A stretch of 8,132 nt of DNA from JAAFHS01 sp031396505 (GTDB lineage: Bacteria > Pseudomonadota > Alphaproteobacteria > Rhodobacterales > Rhodobacteraceae). A program made the translations under genes and the position numbers. Every line of letters begins with the position of its first letter. The stretch's first letter is position 1. Under the pieces are notes generated by a model. It did no database searches, was not told where the DNA came from, and was given only the letters and a program-made list of their open reading frames with translations. Where the stretch lies: assembly GCA_031396505.1 (NCBI GenBank), contig JANNKX010000362.1, forward strand, positions 1 through 8,132. Direction: 5' to 3'. Positions 1 to 5,982 of the stretch are shown piece after piece.

Positions 1-611
1 ACCACGCCGTCAACCGTCTGGCCTTCGGTCAGGTTGCCGATCACTTCGGCACGCTGTTCGGCACGCGATTCTTCAAGGAACGCACGACGCGACACAACGA
101 TGTTGCCACGGCGGCGGACCATTTTCAGAATCTGGAACGGCTGCTTCATGCCCATCAACGGGCCAGCGTCACGCACCGGGCGCACGTCAACCTGGCTGCC
201 GGGCAGGAACGCCACAGCGCCGCCAAGGTCGACCGTGAAGCCGCCTTTGACACGGCCAAAGATCGCGCCATCGACGCGGGTTTCGGTCGCATAGGCCTTT
301 TCCAGACGATCCCAGGCTTCTTCGCGACGGGCTTTCTCGCGCGAAATCTGGGCTTCACCGCGCGAGTTTTCCACGCGGTCAAGGAACACCTCGACCTCGT
401 CGCCCACGTTGATATTCGGGGCCTCGCCGGGGTTTGCGAATTCTTTGATGTCGATGCGGCCTTCCATCTTGTAGCCGACATCGATGATGGCCTGACCCGC
501 CTCGATGGCGATCACGCGGCCTTTGACAACCGTGCCCTCATCGGGGGTGTCAATTTCGAAGCTTTCCTTCAGCAGGGCTTCGAAGTCTTCCATTGTTGCT
601 TTAGCGGACAT
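1..611 (-). CDS. rpsA: 30S ribosomal protein S1, N-terminal part (runs off the window)
   Basis: S1 binds mRNA on the 30S subunit and helps initiate translation of structured or weak-SD messages. The window holds the first 203 codons. They begin MSAKATMEDFEALLKESFE, followed by a first S1 (OB-fold) repeat at about residues 27-93, with AIIDVGYKMEGRI, and a second at about 111-176, with GGFTVDLGGAVAFLPGSQ. A third repeat begins near residue 197, where the window ends. Full-length S1 in this group is around 550 residues, so most of the gene lies beyond position 1. The ATG at 611 is chosen because AAGGAAA (621-627) sits 9 nt upstream and the N-terminus matches the family. An in-frame ATG at 650, with GGAG 8 nt upstream, would add 13 Lys-rich residues. 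The gene is downstream of cmk on the same strand but has its own promoter at 745-773. Identification is very secure. Confidence 0.97.
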   Translation of the reverse strand, partial: MSAKATMEDFEALLKESFEIDTPDEGTVVKGRVIAIEAGQAIIDVGYKMEGRIDIKEFANPGEAPNINVGDEVEVFLDRVENSRGEAQISREKARREEAWDRLEKAYATETRVDGAIFGRVKGGFTVDLGGAVAFLPGSQVDVRPVRDAGPLMGMKQPFQILKMVRRRGNIVVSRRAFLEESRAEQRAEVIGNLTEGQTVDGV

Positions 612-620
612 GTAGATCAG

Positions 621-627
621 TTTCCTT
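621..627 (-). promoter_or_regulatory. rpsA ribosome binding site
   Basis: AAGGAAA on the minus strand, 9 nt before the ATG at 611. It supports 611 over the in-frame ATG at 650. Confidence 0.7.
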
Positions 628-696
628 TTCGTCGTCTTTTCACTGGCCATGCGGTTGGCTCCGCCGGTCTTTGGGTTGGCCTGAACAAAATCTTTT

Positions 697-718
697 CGCG
701 CCCGACGAACGGGGCGCG
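697..718 (-). other. GC-rich hairpin in the rpsA leader
   Basis: CGCGCCC (697-703) and GGGCGCG (712-718) form a perfect 7-bp stem with an 8-nt loop. It lies between the proposed rpsA promoter and the start codon. On the minus strand it is followed by AAAAGATTTTG, which is not a clean U-tract, so it is not called a terminator of cmk. It could be a leader structure of the rpsA mRNA; this role is inferred from position only. Confidence 0.45.
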
Positions 719-744
719 GCGCAACTTTCCTTCAGAATGCGCTG

Positions 745-773
745 GCTATAGTCGGATCGCGCCTTGCTGGCAA
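745..773 (-). promoter_or_regulatory. Sigma70-type promoter for rpsA
   Basis: On the minus strand TTGCCA (773-768) is followed after exactly 17 bp by TATAGC (750-745), a good housekeeping promoter for an alphaproteobacterium. It lies in the 182-bp gap between cmk and rpsA and would give a leader of about 130 nt before the ATG at 611. The -35 box lies inside a perfect dyad, CCTTGC-TG-GCAAGG (762-775), which could be an operator. Spacing and boxes are seen directly; activity is inferred. Confidence 0.7.
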
Positions 774-793
774 GGGAAAGGCTGCGCTGGCGC

Positions 794-1387
794 CTACTGC
801 ACGGACACCAAGCGATCCGCCACCGCCGCCACAGCGCGCGCCACCGCGTCCTCGATACCGATATCGGAGGTGTCAATCATCACTGCATCCGCTGCCACCC
901 GCAGCGGTGCATCGCTGCGGCCCGTGTCACGGGCGTCGCGTTCGATCACCTCGGCCAACACCTCGGCCGCGTCCCCACCTACCTCCAGCCACCGCCGGTG
1001 CGCGCGGACCTCGGGACTGGCGTTGATATACAGCTTCACCTCCGCCTCGGGGCAGATCACGGTGCCGATGTCGCGGCCATCCAACACCGCGCCACCCGGC
1101 TGGCGGGCAAAGCGGCGTTGGAAATCGACAAGGGCGGCGCGTACCTGCGGGATCGCGGCCACGCGAGATGCCGCCTGCCCTGCGGCCATGCTGCGCAGGT
1201 CATCGCGCGCAAGATCGGCGGGCGTCAGGGTTTGCGCGGCCACCACAGGATCGCCGCCCTTGGCGCCCACGGCGCGGTACAAAAGCCCCGTATCCAGATG
1301 CGCAAACCCGAACCGCAGCGCCACGGCCCGGCTGATGGTACCCTTTCCGGCGGCGGCGGGGCCGTCGATTGCTACGGTAAAGATCAC
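794..1387 (-). CDS. cmk: Cytidylate kinase (CMP/dCMP kinase)
   Basis: Transfers a phosphate from ATP to CMP or dCMP to make CDP or dCDP in the cytoplasm, recycling pyrimidines from RNA turnover. The 197-residue product has the P-loop GPAAAGKGT at residues 9-17, the LDTGLLYRA substrate motif at 31-39, LDGRDIGTV at 102-110, and the lid-like RDARDTGRSDAPL at 150-162. It is slightly shorter than the common 205-225 residues but has every landmark. The start is a GTG at 1387, supported by GGAG at 1394-1397, 6 nt upstream. The stop is TAG. Cmk is normally followed by rpsA and often preceded by aroA. The first neighbour is kept here, but the second is separated from it by an opposing bchE-like gene. 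Loss of direct linkage to aroA means cmk must be transcribed from the short divergent gap, or from a promoter inside bchE. Confidence 0.96.
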   Translation of the reverse strand: MIFTVAIDGPAAAGKGTISRAVALRFGFAHLDTGLLYRAVGAKGGDPVVAAQTLTPADLARDDLRSMAAGQAASRVAAIPQVRAALVDFQRRFARQPGGAVLDGRDIGTVICPEAEVKLYINASPEVRAHRRWLEVGGDAAEVLAEVIERDARDTGRSDAPLRVAADAVMIDTSDIGIEDAVARAVAAVADRLVSVQ

Positions 1388-1451
1388 TCACGTCTCCGCA
1401 TGTTCTGCACAAGGCGGCGCTATGCACCGGGATATCAACCGGAGAATATCA
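1388..1451. promoter_or_regulatory. Divergent gap between cmk and the bchE-like gene
   Basis: These 64 bp must carry the translation signals of two divergent genes. GGAG on the minus strand (1397-1394) serves the cmk GTG with 6-nt spacing. GGAG on the plus strand (1441-1444) serves the bchE-like ATG with 7-nt spacing. I see no convincing -35/-10 pair on either strand within the gap, so at least one promoter probably lies inside a neighbouring coding region. Confidence 0.5.
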
Positions 1452-2975
1452 ATGCGCATCACCCTGCTTCATCCGCCCCATACCGCGATTGGCAGCCGCG
1501 TGCCAAAGGAAAATCTGCCGCCCTTCGGCCTTCTTTGCATCGGCGGCCCGCTGATTGACGCAGGCCATCAGGTCACGCTGCTGAACGCCGATCCTGACAA
1601 TCTTGCACAGCATGCCATCATCAGGCGGCTGGTGGCAACTGAACCTGAGGCCGTGCTGATCGGGCATTCCGGGTCCACCTCGGCGCATCCGACGGTCGTG
1701 ATATTGGCGCGCGCGATCAAGGCCGCGTTGCCTGATGTACAGATCATCTACGGCGGGGTGTTTCCCAGCTATCACTGGGCCGATATCCTGCGCGATGTGC
1801 CCGACATCGACGTGATTGTGCGCGGCGAGGGTGAGGTGACAGCCCCGGCCCTGATGGCTGCCATTGCGACCGATGCACCCTTGCAGACCATCCCCGGCAT
1901 CGCCTTTCGCCGTGATGGCGCGCCATACGCCACAGCCCCCGCCCCCATGCTCGCCACCCTTGATGCTGCGCGCATCGGGTGGGAGCTGATTGATTTTGCC
2001 GCGCACAGCTATTGGGGCGGCAAGCGCGCCGTGGTCATGCAGTTTTCGCGCGGCTGCCCGCACTTGTGCACCTATTGCGGCCAGCGCGGGTTCTGGACAA
2101 AGTGGCGCCACCGCGACCCTGTGCGTTTCGCCGCCGAGATTGCGTGGCTTGTGCGCACGCATGGGGTGGCGTTGATCAATCTTGCCGATGAAAACCCGAC
2201 CTCGTCGCGCAAGGCGTGGCTGGCGTTTCTGCGCGCAATGATTGCCGAAAATGTCAAGGTCACCATCATCGCGTCCACCCGCGCCGACGATATCGTGCGC
2301 GATGCCGATATTCTGCATCTGTACAAACAGGCCGGCTGTCTGCGGTTTCTGCTGGGGCTGGAAGGCACGGACGAGGCCACGCTGACCACGGTCAAAAAGG
2401 GTGGCACGCGGGCCAAGGACGCGGCAGCAATCCAGTTGCTGCGCGCGCATGGCATGATTGGTCTATGCACCTTTGCCGTGGGGTTTGAAGAGGAAACCGA
2501 TGGTGATTACGCGCGCCTGTTGCGCCACTTGCTGCGCTATGACCCCGATCAGGTGATGAGCGTGTTTGCCACGCCGCACCGCTGGACACCGTTTCACGGG
2601 CAATCGGCGCATCGCAAGGTTGTGCAGACAGACCTGCGTCTGTGGGACTATAAACATCAGGTTCTGGAGACGCCCCGCGTGCCGGCATGGCGTGTATTTT
2701 GTTGGGTGAAACTGATCGAGGCCTGTCTGCAACTGCGCCCGCGCGCGCTGTGGCGGGTTTATCTGCACCCCGACCCGGACATCCGCCATGCAATGCGCTG
2801 GTACACCAAAATGGGGCGTGGCGTCTGGCTGCACGAATGGCGCGATTTCTTCATGCGCCCCGCGCGGCCCGGGCCGACGGTTGCCGATTTCTGGGGGCAA
2901 GAGCAGTTGCCTGAAAAATCCATGGCAGCCGCGCTTAGGCCAGATCGGCCCCAAGACCCTGCATCAGCGGCGTGA
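1452..2975 (+). CDS. bchE: BchE-family cobalamin-dependent radical SAM protein (anaerobic Mg-protoporphyrin IX monomethyl ester cyclase)
   Basis: BchE closes the fifth (isocyclic) ring of bacteriochlorophyll without O2, converting Mg-protoporphyrin IX monomethyl ester to protochlorophyllide. The new oxo oxygen comes from water, and the enzyme uses SAM, a [4Fe-4S] cluster and cobalamin. The 507-residue product has an N-terminal B12-binding-type domain (about 1-140, with GHSGSTSAHP at 71-80, YGGVFPSYHW at 100-109 and RGEGE at 124-128). The radical SAM core has CxxxCxxC at C202, C206 and C209 within FSRGCPHLCTYCGQRGFW. LADENPT (244-250) and a BchE-like C-terminal tail (HAMRWYTKMGR, 446-456) follow. 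The open frame extends upstream to 870, antisense to cmk, but ATG 1452 with GGAG 7 nt before is the sensible start. The last 41 bp overlap the aroA 3' end. No other pigment gene is visible, so it may be an orphan or second copy; a relative acting on another substrate remains possible. Confidence 0.82.
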   Translation: MRITLLHPPHTAIGSRVPKENLPPFGLLCIGGPLIDAGHQVTLLNADPDNLAQHAIIRRLVATEPEAVLIGHSGSTSAHPTVVILARAIKAALPDVQIIYGGVFPSYHWADILRDVPDIDVIVRGEGEVTAPALMAAIATDAPLQTIPGIAFRRDGAPYATAPAPMLATLDAARIGWELIDFAAHSYWGGKRAVVMQFSRGCPHLCTYCGQRGFWTKWRHRDPVRFAAEIAWLVRTHGVALINLADENPTSSRKAWLAFLRAMIAENVKVTIIASTRADDIVRDADILHLYKQAGCLRFLLGLEGTDEATLTTVKKGGTRAKDAAAIQLLRAHGMIGLCTFAVGFEEETDGDYARLLRHLLRYDPDQVMSVFATPHRWTPFHGQSAHRKVVQTDLRLWDYKHQVLETPRVPAWRVFCWVKLIEACLQLRPRALWRVYLHPDPDIRHAMRWYTKMGRGVWLHEWRDFFMRPARPGPTVADFWGQEQLPEKSMAAALRPDRPQDPASAA

Positions 2976-4272
2976 ACACCGGAAACGAGGTGGCGATGGG
3001 CGAGGCGTCATCCACGCTGACCGGCTTTTGCGCGGCCATGCCGCAAATCAGGAACGACATGGCGATGCGGTGGTCGATATGGGTTTTGCACGTGGCCCCG
3101 CCCGGCACGCCGCCCGGCCCCATGCCATGCACAGTCAGGGTATCTGCGTCTTCCTCGACCTTGACGCCGCAGGCCTCCAGCCCGCGGGCCATGGCGTCGA
3201 TCCGGTCGCTTTCCTTGACGCGCAGTTCCTTGATGCCGCGCATCACCGTTTTGCCCGTCGCAAAGGAGGCCACAACCGACAGGATCGGGTATTCATCGAT
3301 CATGCTGGGCGCGCGTTCTGGCGGCACCTCGATGCCTTTGAGCGTGGAAAATCTGACGCGCAGATCGGCCACGGGTTCGCCGCCTTCCGTACGCGGATTT
3401 TCAAAGGTGATATCGGCCCCCATATCGACCAATGTCAGATAAAGCCCATTCCGCGTCAGGTTCTGGCTGACACCGGGCACGAAAATGTCTGATCCGTCCA
3501 CAATCAGCGCGGCACAGACCGGGAAAGCCGCCGAAGACGGATCGCGCGGCACAGCCACCGCTTGCGGGCGCAGGTCCGGCTGGCCTTTCAGGGTGATGAC
3601 ATGGCCTTCGGTGGTTTGTTCAACCTGCAGGTCTGCGCCAAACCCCACCAGCATGCGTTCGGAATGATCGCGCGTGGGTTCGCGTTCGATCACCACGGTT
3701 TCGCCCGGTGTGTTCAGCCCCGCCAGCAACACCGCTGATTTCACCTGCGCCGACGCGACAGGCAGCGCATAGCGCACCGGCACGGGGTTTGTGGCCCCAA
3801 CGATGGTCATCGGCAACCGCCCGCCCTTGCGCCCATAGGCCTGCGTGCCAAACAGGCTCAACGGGTCGGTGACGCGGCCCATCGGGCGTTTGTTCAGGGA
3901 TGCGTCACCCGTGAAGGTGGCCGTGATAGGGGTGGTCGCCATCGTGCCCATGATCAACCGCGCGCCGGTGCCGGAATTGCCGCAATCAATCACGCCCGAC
4001 GGTTCGGCAAAACCGCCCACCCCCACGCCATGCACCGACCATGCGCCGGGCGCATGCTGCGTGACCTCGGCCCCGAAGGCGCGCATCGCGCGGGCGGTAT
4101 CCAGCACATCCTGCCCTTCCAGAAGGCCGGTGATTTTCGTCTCGCCCACGGCCATTGCCCCGAAAATCAGCGCGCGGTGGCTGATGGATTTGTCACCCGG
4201 GACGTCGGCCACGCCGCGCAGGGGGCCGGATTTGCGGGCGGTCATGGGTTGGGGGCTGGCGTGCGATGACAT
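2935..4272 (-). CDS. aroA: 3-phosphoshikimate 1-carboxyvinyltransferase (EPSP synthase), class II-like
   Basis: Sixth step of the shikimate pathway: phosphoenolpyruvate plus shikimate-3-phosphate gives EPSP and phosphate, leading to chorismate and aromatic amino acids; cytoplasmic. The 445 residues contain PGDKSISHRA (25-34), CGNSGTGARL (97-106), LNKRPMGRV (126-134), SAQVKSAVLLAGLNTPG (174-190), RDPSSAAFP (243-251), DEYPILSV (326-333) and ELRVKESDRI (349-358). These patterns resemble the Agrobacterium CP4 (class II) type more than the E. coli type. ATG 4272 is preferred because AAGGA (4279-4283) lies 6 nt upstream. An in-frame ATG at 4296 would add 8 residues and lacks an SD. The stop TAA (2935-2937) lies inside the opposing bchE-like gene, so the last 13 codons are read on both strands. 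The normal downstream partner cmk is displaced by that gene. Confidence 0.97.
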   Translation of the reverse strand: MSSHASPQPMTARKSGPLRGVADVPGDKSISHRALIFGAMAVGETKITGLLEGQDVLDTARAMRAFGAEVTQHAPGAWSVHGVGVGGFAEPSGVIDCGNSGTGARLIMGTMATTPITATFTGDASLNKRPMGRVTDPLSLFGTQAYGRKGGRLPMTIVGATNPVPVRYALPVASAQVKSAVLLAGLNTPGETVVIEREPTRDHSERMLVGFGADLQVEQTTEGHVITLKGQPDLRPQAVAVPRDPSSAAFPVCAALIVDGSDIFVPGVSQNLTRNGLYLTLVDMGADITFENPRTEGGEPVADLRVRFSTLKGIEVPPERAPSMIDEYPILSVVASFATGKTVMRGIKELRVKESDRIDAMARGLEACGVKVEEDADTLTVHGMGPGGVPGGATCKTHIDHRIAMSFLICGMAAQKPVSVDDASPIATSFPVFTPLMQGLGADLA

Positions 4273-4277
4273 GGATG

Positions 4278-4283
4278 ATCCTT
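4278..4283 (-). promoter_or_regulatory. aroA ribosome binding site deciding the start
   Basis: AAGGAT on the minus strand, with AAGGA ending 6 nt before the ATG at 4272. The alternative in-frame ATG at 4296 has no comparable site. Confidence 0.7.
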
Positions 4284-4343
4284 GCGCGTGACGCATGGGT
4301 GATAACGCAGGGCGCAGGCGCGGTCCATGGGAATGCGCGGCAG

Positions 4344-4363
4344 AAATTGACGGCTGTCAATTT
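4344..4363 (-). promoter_or_regulatory. Inverted repeat over a TTGACA box in the aroA leader
   Basis: Perfect 8-bp arms AAATTGAC (4344-4351) and GTCAATTT (4356-4363) flank a 4-nt centre. Read on the minus strand, one arm plus the centre gives TTGACA (4360-4355), a consensus -35 box for aroA. The hexamer 17 bp downstream (CGCATT) is a poor -10. It may be an operator overlapping a promoter. On the plus strand the repeat runs into a short T-run, so a weak plus-strand terminator is an alternative, although no plus-strand gene ends nearby. Confidence 0.45.
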
Positions 4364-4376
4364 TTGACTTTTCCCT

Positions 4377-4389
4377 TTGTTATCAACAA
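4377..4389. repeat. Short inverted repeat upstream of aroA
   Basis: TTGTT-ATC-AACAA, a perfect 5-bp dyad in the AT-rich stretch between trmB and aroA, about 15 bp from the larger AAATTGAC repeat. It may be part of the same control region. It is short enough to be chance. Confidence 0.25.
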
Positions 4390-4416
4390 TCGGACACGCA
4401 GTTTCGACCGATGTGC

Positions 4417-4433
4417 AAGGTTTTGTTAACCTT
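4417..4433 (-). other. Small hairpin across the trmB stop codon
   Basis: AAGGTT (4417-4422) and AACCTT (4428-4433) form a 6-bp stem with a 5-nt loop that includes the TAA of trmB. No U-tract follows on the minus strand, so it is at best a weak end-of-transcript structure. Confidence 0.25.
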
Positions 4434-5133
4434 TCAACGCGCCTGCACCCTGCCTGCGGAAGGTCAGGTAATGCGGCGGGCGACCTTCGCGCAGGGCCTT
4501 TTGTTCATAGCGGGTCGATAGCCAGTCGTCCCATGCCACGCCCCCCTGCCCCAGCAGATCAAACCCCGCAGGCGGCACTTCCTCCACCGTCTGGCGGACG
4601 TAATCGGGAATGTCGGTCGCCACGCGGAATTCGGCACCGGGCTGGACCACGCGCGCAAGCCCTGCCAGATAGCCCGGCGTCACAAAGCGGCGGCGGTGGT
4701 GGCGGGCCTTGGGCCACGGATCGGGATAGTTGAGAAAGGCCTTTGCGACGCTTTGAGGCGGCAGTACCTCGAACAGGTCGCGCACATCGCCGGGGTGGAT
4801 CAGCAGGTTATCCAGACTGGCGGCGCGCACCTTGCCCAGCAGCATCGCGATGCCGTTCACAAAAGGCTCTGCCCCGATGATGAAGATATCGGGGTATTTC
4901 GCGGCCATATGCACAAGGTGTTCGCCACCGCCAAAGCCGATTTCAAGCCAGAGCGGGCGGCGATGGGTGAACGCAAGGTCAAGCGGGCGGCGGGCGGGGT
5001 TCGCATCGCGCGTGACATACGGTAGGGACAGGGGTTCAAGCCCTTCGGCCAGATAGGTTTTCTGGCTGGCGCGCAGGGTCTTGCCACGGATGCGGCCATA
5101 GAAATTGCGAAGTTCGGGGGCGGGATCGGTCAT
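4426..5133 (-). CDS. trmB: tRNA (guanine-N7-)-methyltransferase
   Basis: Methylates G46 in the tRNA variable loop to m7G, using SAM; cytoplasmic. From ATG 5133 the product is 235 residues, the usual size in this group. It shows the SAM-binding motif LEIGFGGGEH (63-72), the acidic AEPF (88-91), the family signature PDPWPKARHHRRRFV (137-151) and the C-terminal STRYEQKALREGR (206-218). ATG 5133 is chosen because the conserved RNFYGR begins nine residues later. It has no visible SD, as the bases before it are C-rich. The in-frame ATG at 5187 would give 253 residues with a Pro/Ala-rich extension and only a weak, distant AAGG, so the true start is uncertain. A gap of about 350-400 bp lies upstream, so trmB is probably transcribed alone. 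It is 153 bp upstream of aroA on the same strand. Confidence 0.94.
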   Translation of the reverse strand: MTDPAPELRNFYGRIRGKTLRASQKTYLAEGLEPLSLPYVTRDANPARRPLDLAFTHRRPLWLEIGFGGGEHLVHMAAKYPDIFIIGAEPFVNGIAMLLGKVRAASLDNLLIHPGDVRDLFEVLPPQSVAKAFLNYPDPWPKARHHRRRFVTPGYLAGLARVVQPGAEFRVATDIPDYVRQTVEEVPPAGFDLLGQGGVAWDDWLSTRYEQKALREGRPPHYLTFRRQGAGALKG

Positions 5134-5238
5134 GGCGGGGGCGTAATGGGGGGAGGTGGGGGCGTCAAGGGGGGTGTCGGCAGCCATTCAAAAACGTGCC
5201 TTGGTTTGGCGTGAATGTCTGGACCGTCACAATGCTGC

Positions 5239-5270
5239 GTATTGCGCAGACTTACAGGGCTTTTTGTCAA
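5239..5270 (-). promoter_or_regulatory. Possible trmB promoter with nearby dyad
   Basis: TTGACA (5270-5265) on the minus strand is a consensus -35, but the best -10-like hexamer, CAATAC (5244-5239), is 20 bp away, longer than ideal. A perfect dyad CTGCG-TATTG-CGCAG (5235-5249) overlaps that position. This is weak evidence for a regulated promoter about 100 bp upstream of trmB. Confidence 0.3.
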
Positions 5271-5409
5271 CTCTGCGGGACAAAGCAGCCGCAGCGTATC
5301 TGGACCAACAAAGGGCAGCGCCCGACCTCGGGATGGCGCGCCGACCCATGTTCTATGCGCTTTATGGTTCAACCCCTCCCACCGAATTTCTGCTGGCACC
5401 GTTGCAACC

Positions 5410-5436
5410 GCGCCCTCCCGGCGGGAGGTCGGGCGC
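5410..5436. other. GC-rich hairpin downstream of the VOC gene
   Basis: GCGCCC (5410-5415) pairs with GGGCGC (5431-5436), and inside it TCCC (5416-5419) pairs with GGGA (5423-5426) around a GGC loop, leaving a 4-nt bulge. An alternative pairing is CCTCCC with GGGAGG. It could end the minus-strand cassette transcript, but no U-tract follows on either strand. Confidence 0.35.
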
Positions 5437-5444
5437 GGCCCGGC

Positions 5445-5458
5445 GGCGCAAGTGCGCC
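5445..5458. repeat. Perfect 14-bp dyad
   Basis: GGCGCA-AG-TGCGCC, adjacent to the hairpin at 5410-5436. As RNA it would form a 5-bp stem with a 4-nt loop. It has no U-tract. Together with its neighbour it may mark the end of the VOC transcript. Confidence 0.3.
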
Positions 5459-5535
5459 TTGATTCCGGGCAAGAAAAGAATGCGGAATGTCCGCCACCGG
5501 CTCGGAGCAGACGTCATCGCGGAGGTCATTCGCCC

Positions 5536-5982
5536 TTACACCACGCCCATCGCCCGAGTCCCGATGCGTTGAAACACCATCACCAGATAGCCGTCGGGGT
5601 CTTGCACAAGGAACTCGCGCTGCCCGCCCATGCGGTCGCCCCAGTCGCGCCATTTTTCGCGCAGGGACACGTAGAAGGACACGCCTTGGGCCGTGATGTG
5701 GGCCGCGAGGGCATCCACATCCGCCACCGCCACCTGAATTACCGCACCACGGCCAAAGGGCACCTGCATCGGGCCGGTTTCCCAATCGCCATCGCGTTGA
5801 TAAAGCATCATCTGCGCGCCATCGGCCCGGTGCAGATAGGCGAATTTTTGCGCCGGACGCAGATAGGCCACGTCAAATTGCAAAACGCCGGTCCAGAAGC
5901 TGCAGGAGCGGTCAAAGTCGGTGACCATGATTTCGACGCAGCAGGGCGCAAAGCCGCCTTCGGGCGGTGATCCGATGCCCAT
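5536..5982 (-). CDS. VOC-superfamily (glyoxalase/bleomycin-resistance-like) protein
   Basis: The 148-residue product has the two-half VOC pattern. The first half begins CVEIMVTDFDRSCSFWTGVL (15-34) with FAYLHRADGAQMMLYQR (47-63). The second begins VIQVAVADVDALAAHI (81-96) and ends in GQREFLVQDPDGYLVMVFQ (120-138), typical of the bleomycin-resistance/dioxygenase branch. The VOC fold covers metal-dependent lyases and isomerases, dioxygenases and drug-binding proteins, and the substrate cannot be told here. A full canonical set of metal ligands is not obvious, which leans toward binding rather than catalysis. The ATG at 5982 shares one base with the TAA of the upstream lipoprotein gene (TAATG), so translation is probably coupled; no strong SD is seen. 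It has no signal peptide and is presumed cytoplasmic. It is the last gene of the four-gene minus-strand cassette, and whether it is functionally tied to the protease is unknown. Confidence 0.85.
   Translation of the reverse strand: MGIGSPPEGGFAPCCVEIMVTDFDRSCSFWTGVLQFDVAYLRPAQKFAYLHRADGAQMMLYQRDGDWETGPMQVPFGRGAVIQVAVADVDALAAHITAQGVSFYVSLREKWRDWGDRMGGQREFLVQDPDGYLVMVFQRIGTRAMGVV

Larger units (their letters stand above)
5188..5535. other. Gene-poor gap between the VOC gene and trmB
   Basis: I see no gene I can support in these 348 bp. Open frames exist on both strands, including an 89-codon minus-strand frame from 5399, but none has an SD, a recognisable domain or a good start. The stretch contains several dyads (listed separately) and a TTGACA box pointing toward trmB. 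It probably serves as the trmB promoter region and the end of the VOC transcript. Confidence 0.6.

Noticed and set aside
870..1451. Open frame extending the bchE-like gene 194 codons upstream
   Set aside because: It is antisense to cmk, shows no domain, and ATG 1452 with its SD matches the family N-terminus (MRITLLHPPHTAIGSR).
1449..2450. 333-codon minus-strand open frame inside the bchE-like gene
   Set aside because: A high-GC shadow of a real gene; it has no recognisable domain, and the sense frame has clear catalytic motifs.
4344..4369. Plus-strand rho-independent terminator
   Set aside because: The stem is AT-rich and no plus-strand gene ends nearby; a promoter/operator reading for aroA fits the position better.
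4378..4388. DnaA box (TTATCAACA resembles TTATCCACA)
   Set aside because: A single imperfect copy, with no cluster and no replication gene nearby.
5364..5387. TGGTTCAACCCC as the T-arm of a tRNA or tRNA fragment
   Set aside because: The flanking bases do not form the T-stem, and no acceptor, D or anticodon arms can be built.
5215..5970. 251-codon plus-strand open frame
   Set aside because: Most of it is antisense to the VOC gene, whose sense frame has a clear fold pattern; no SD or domain.
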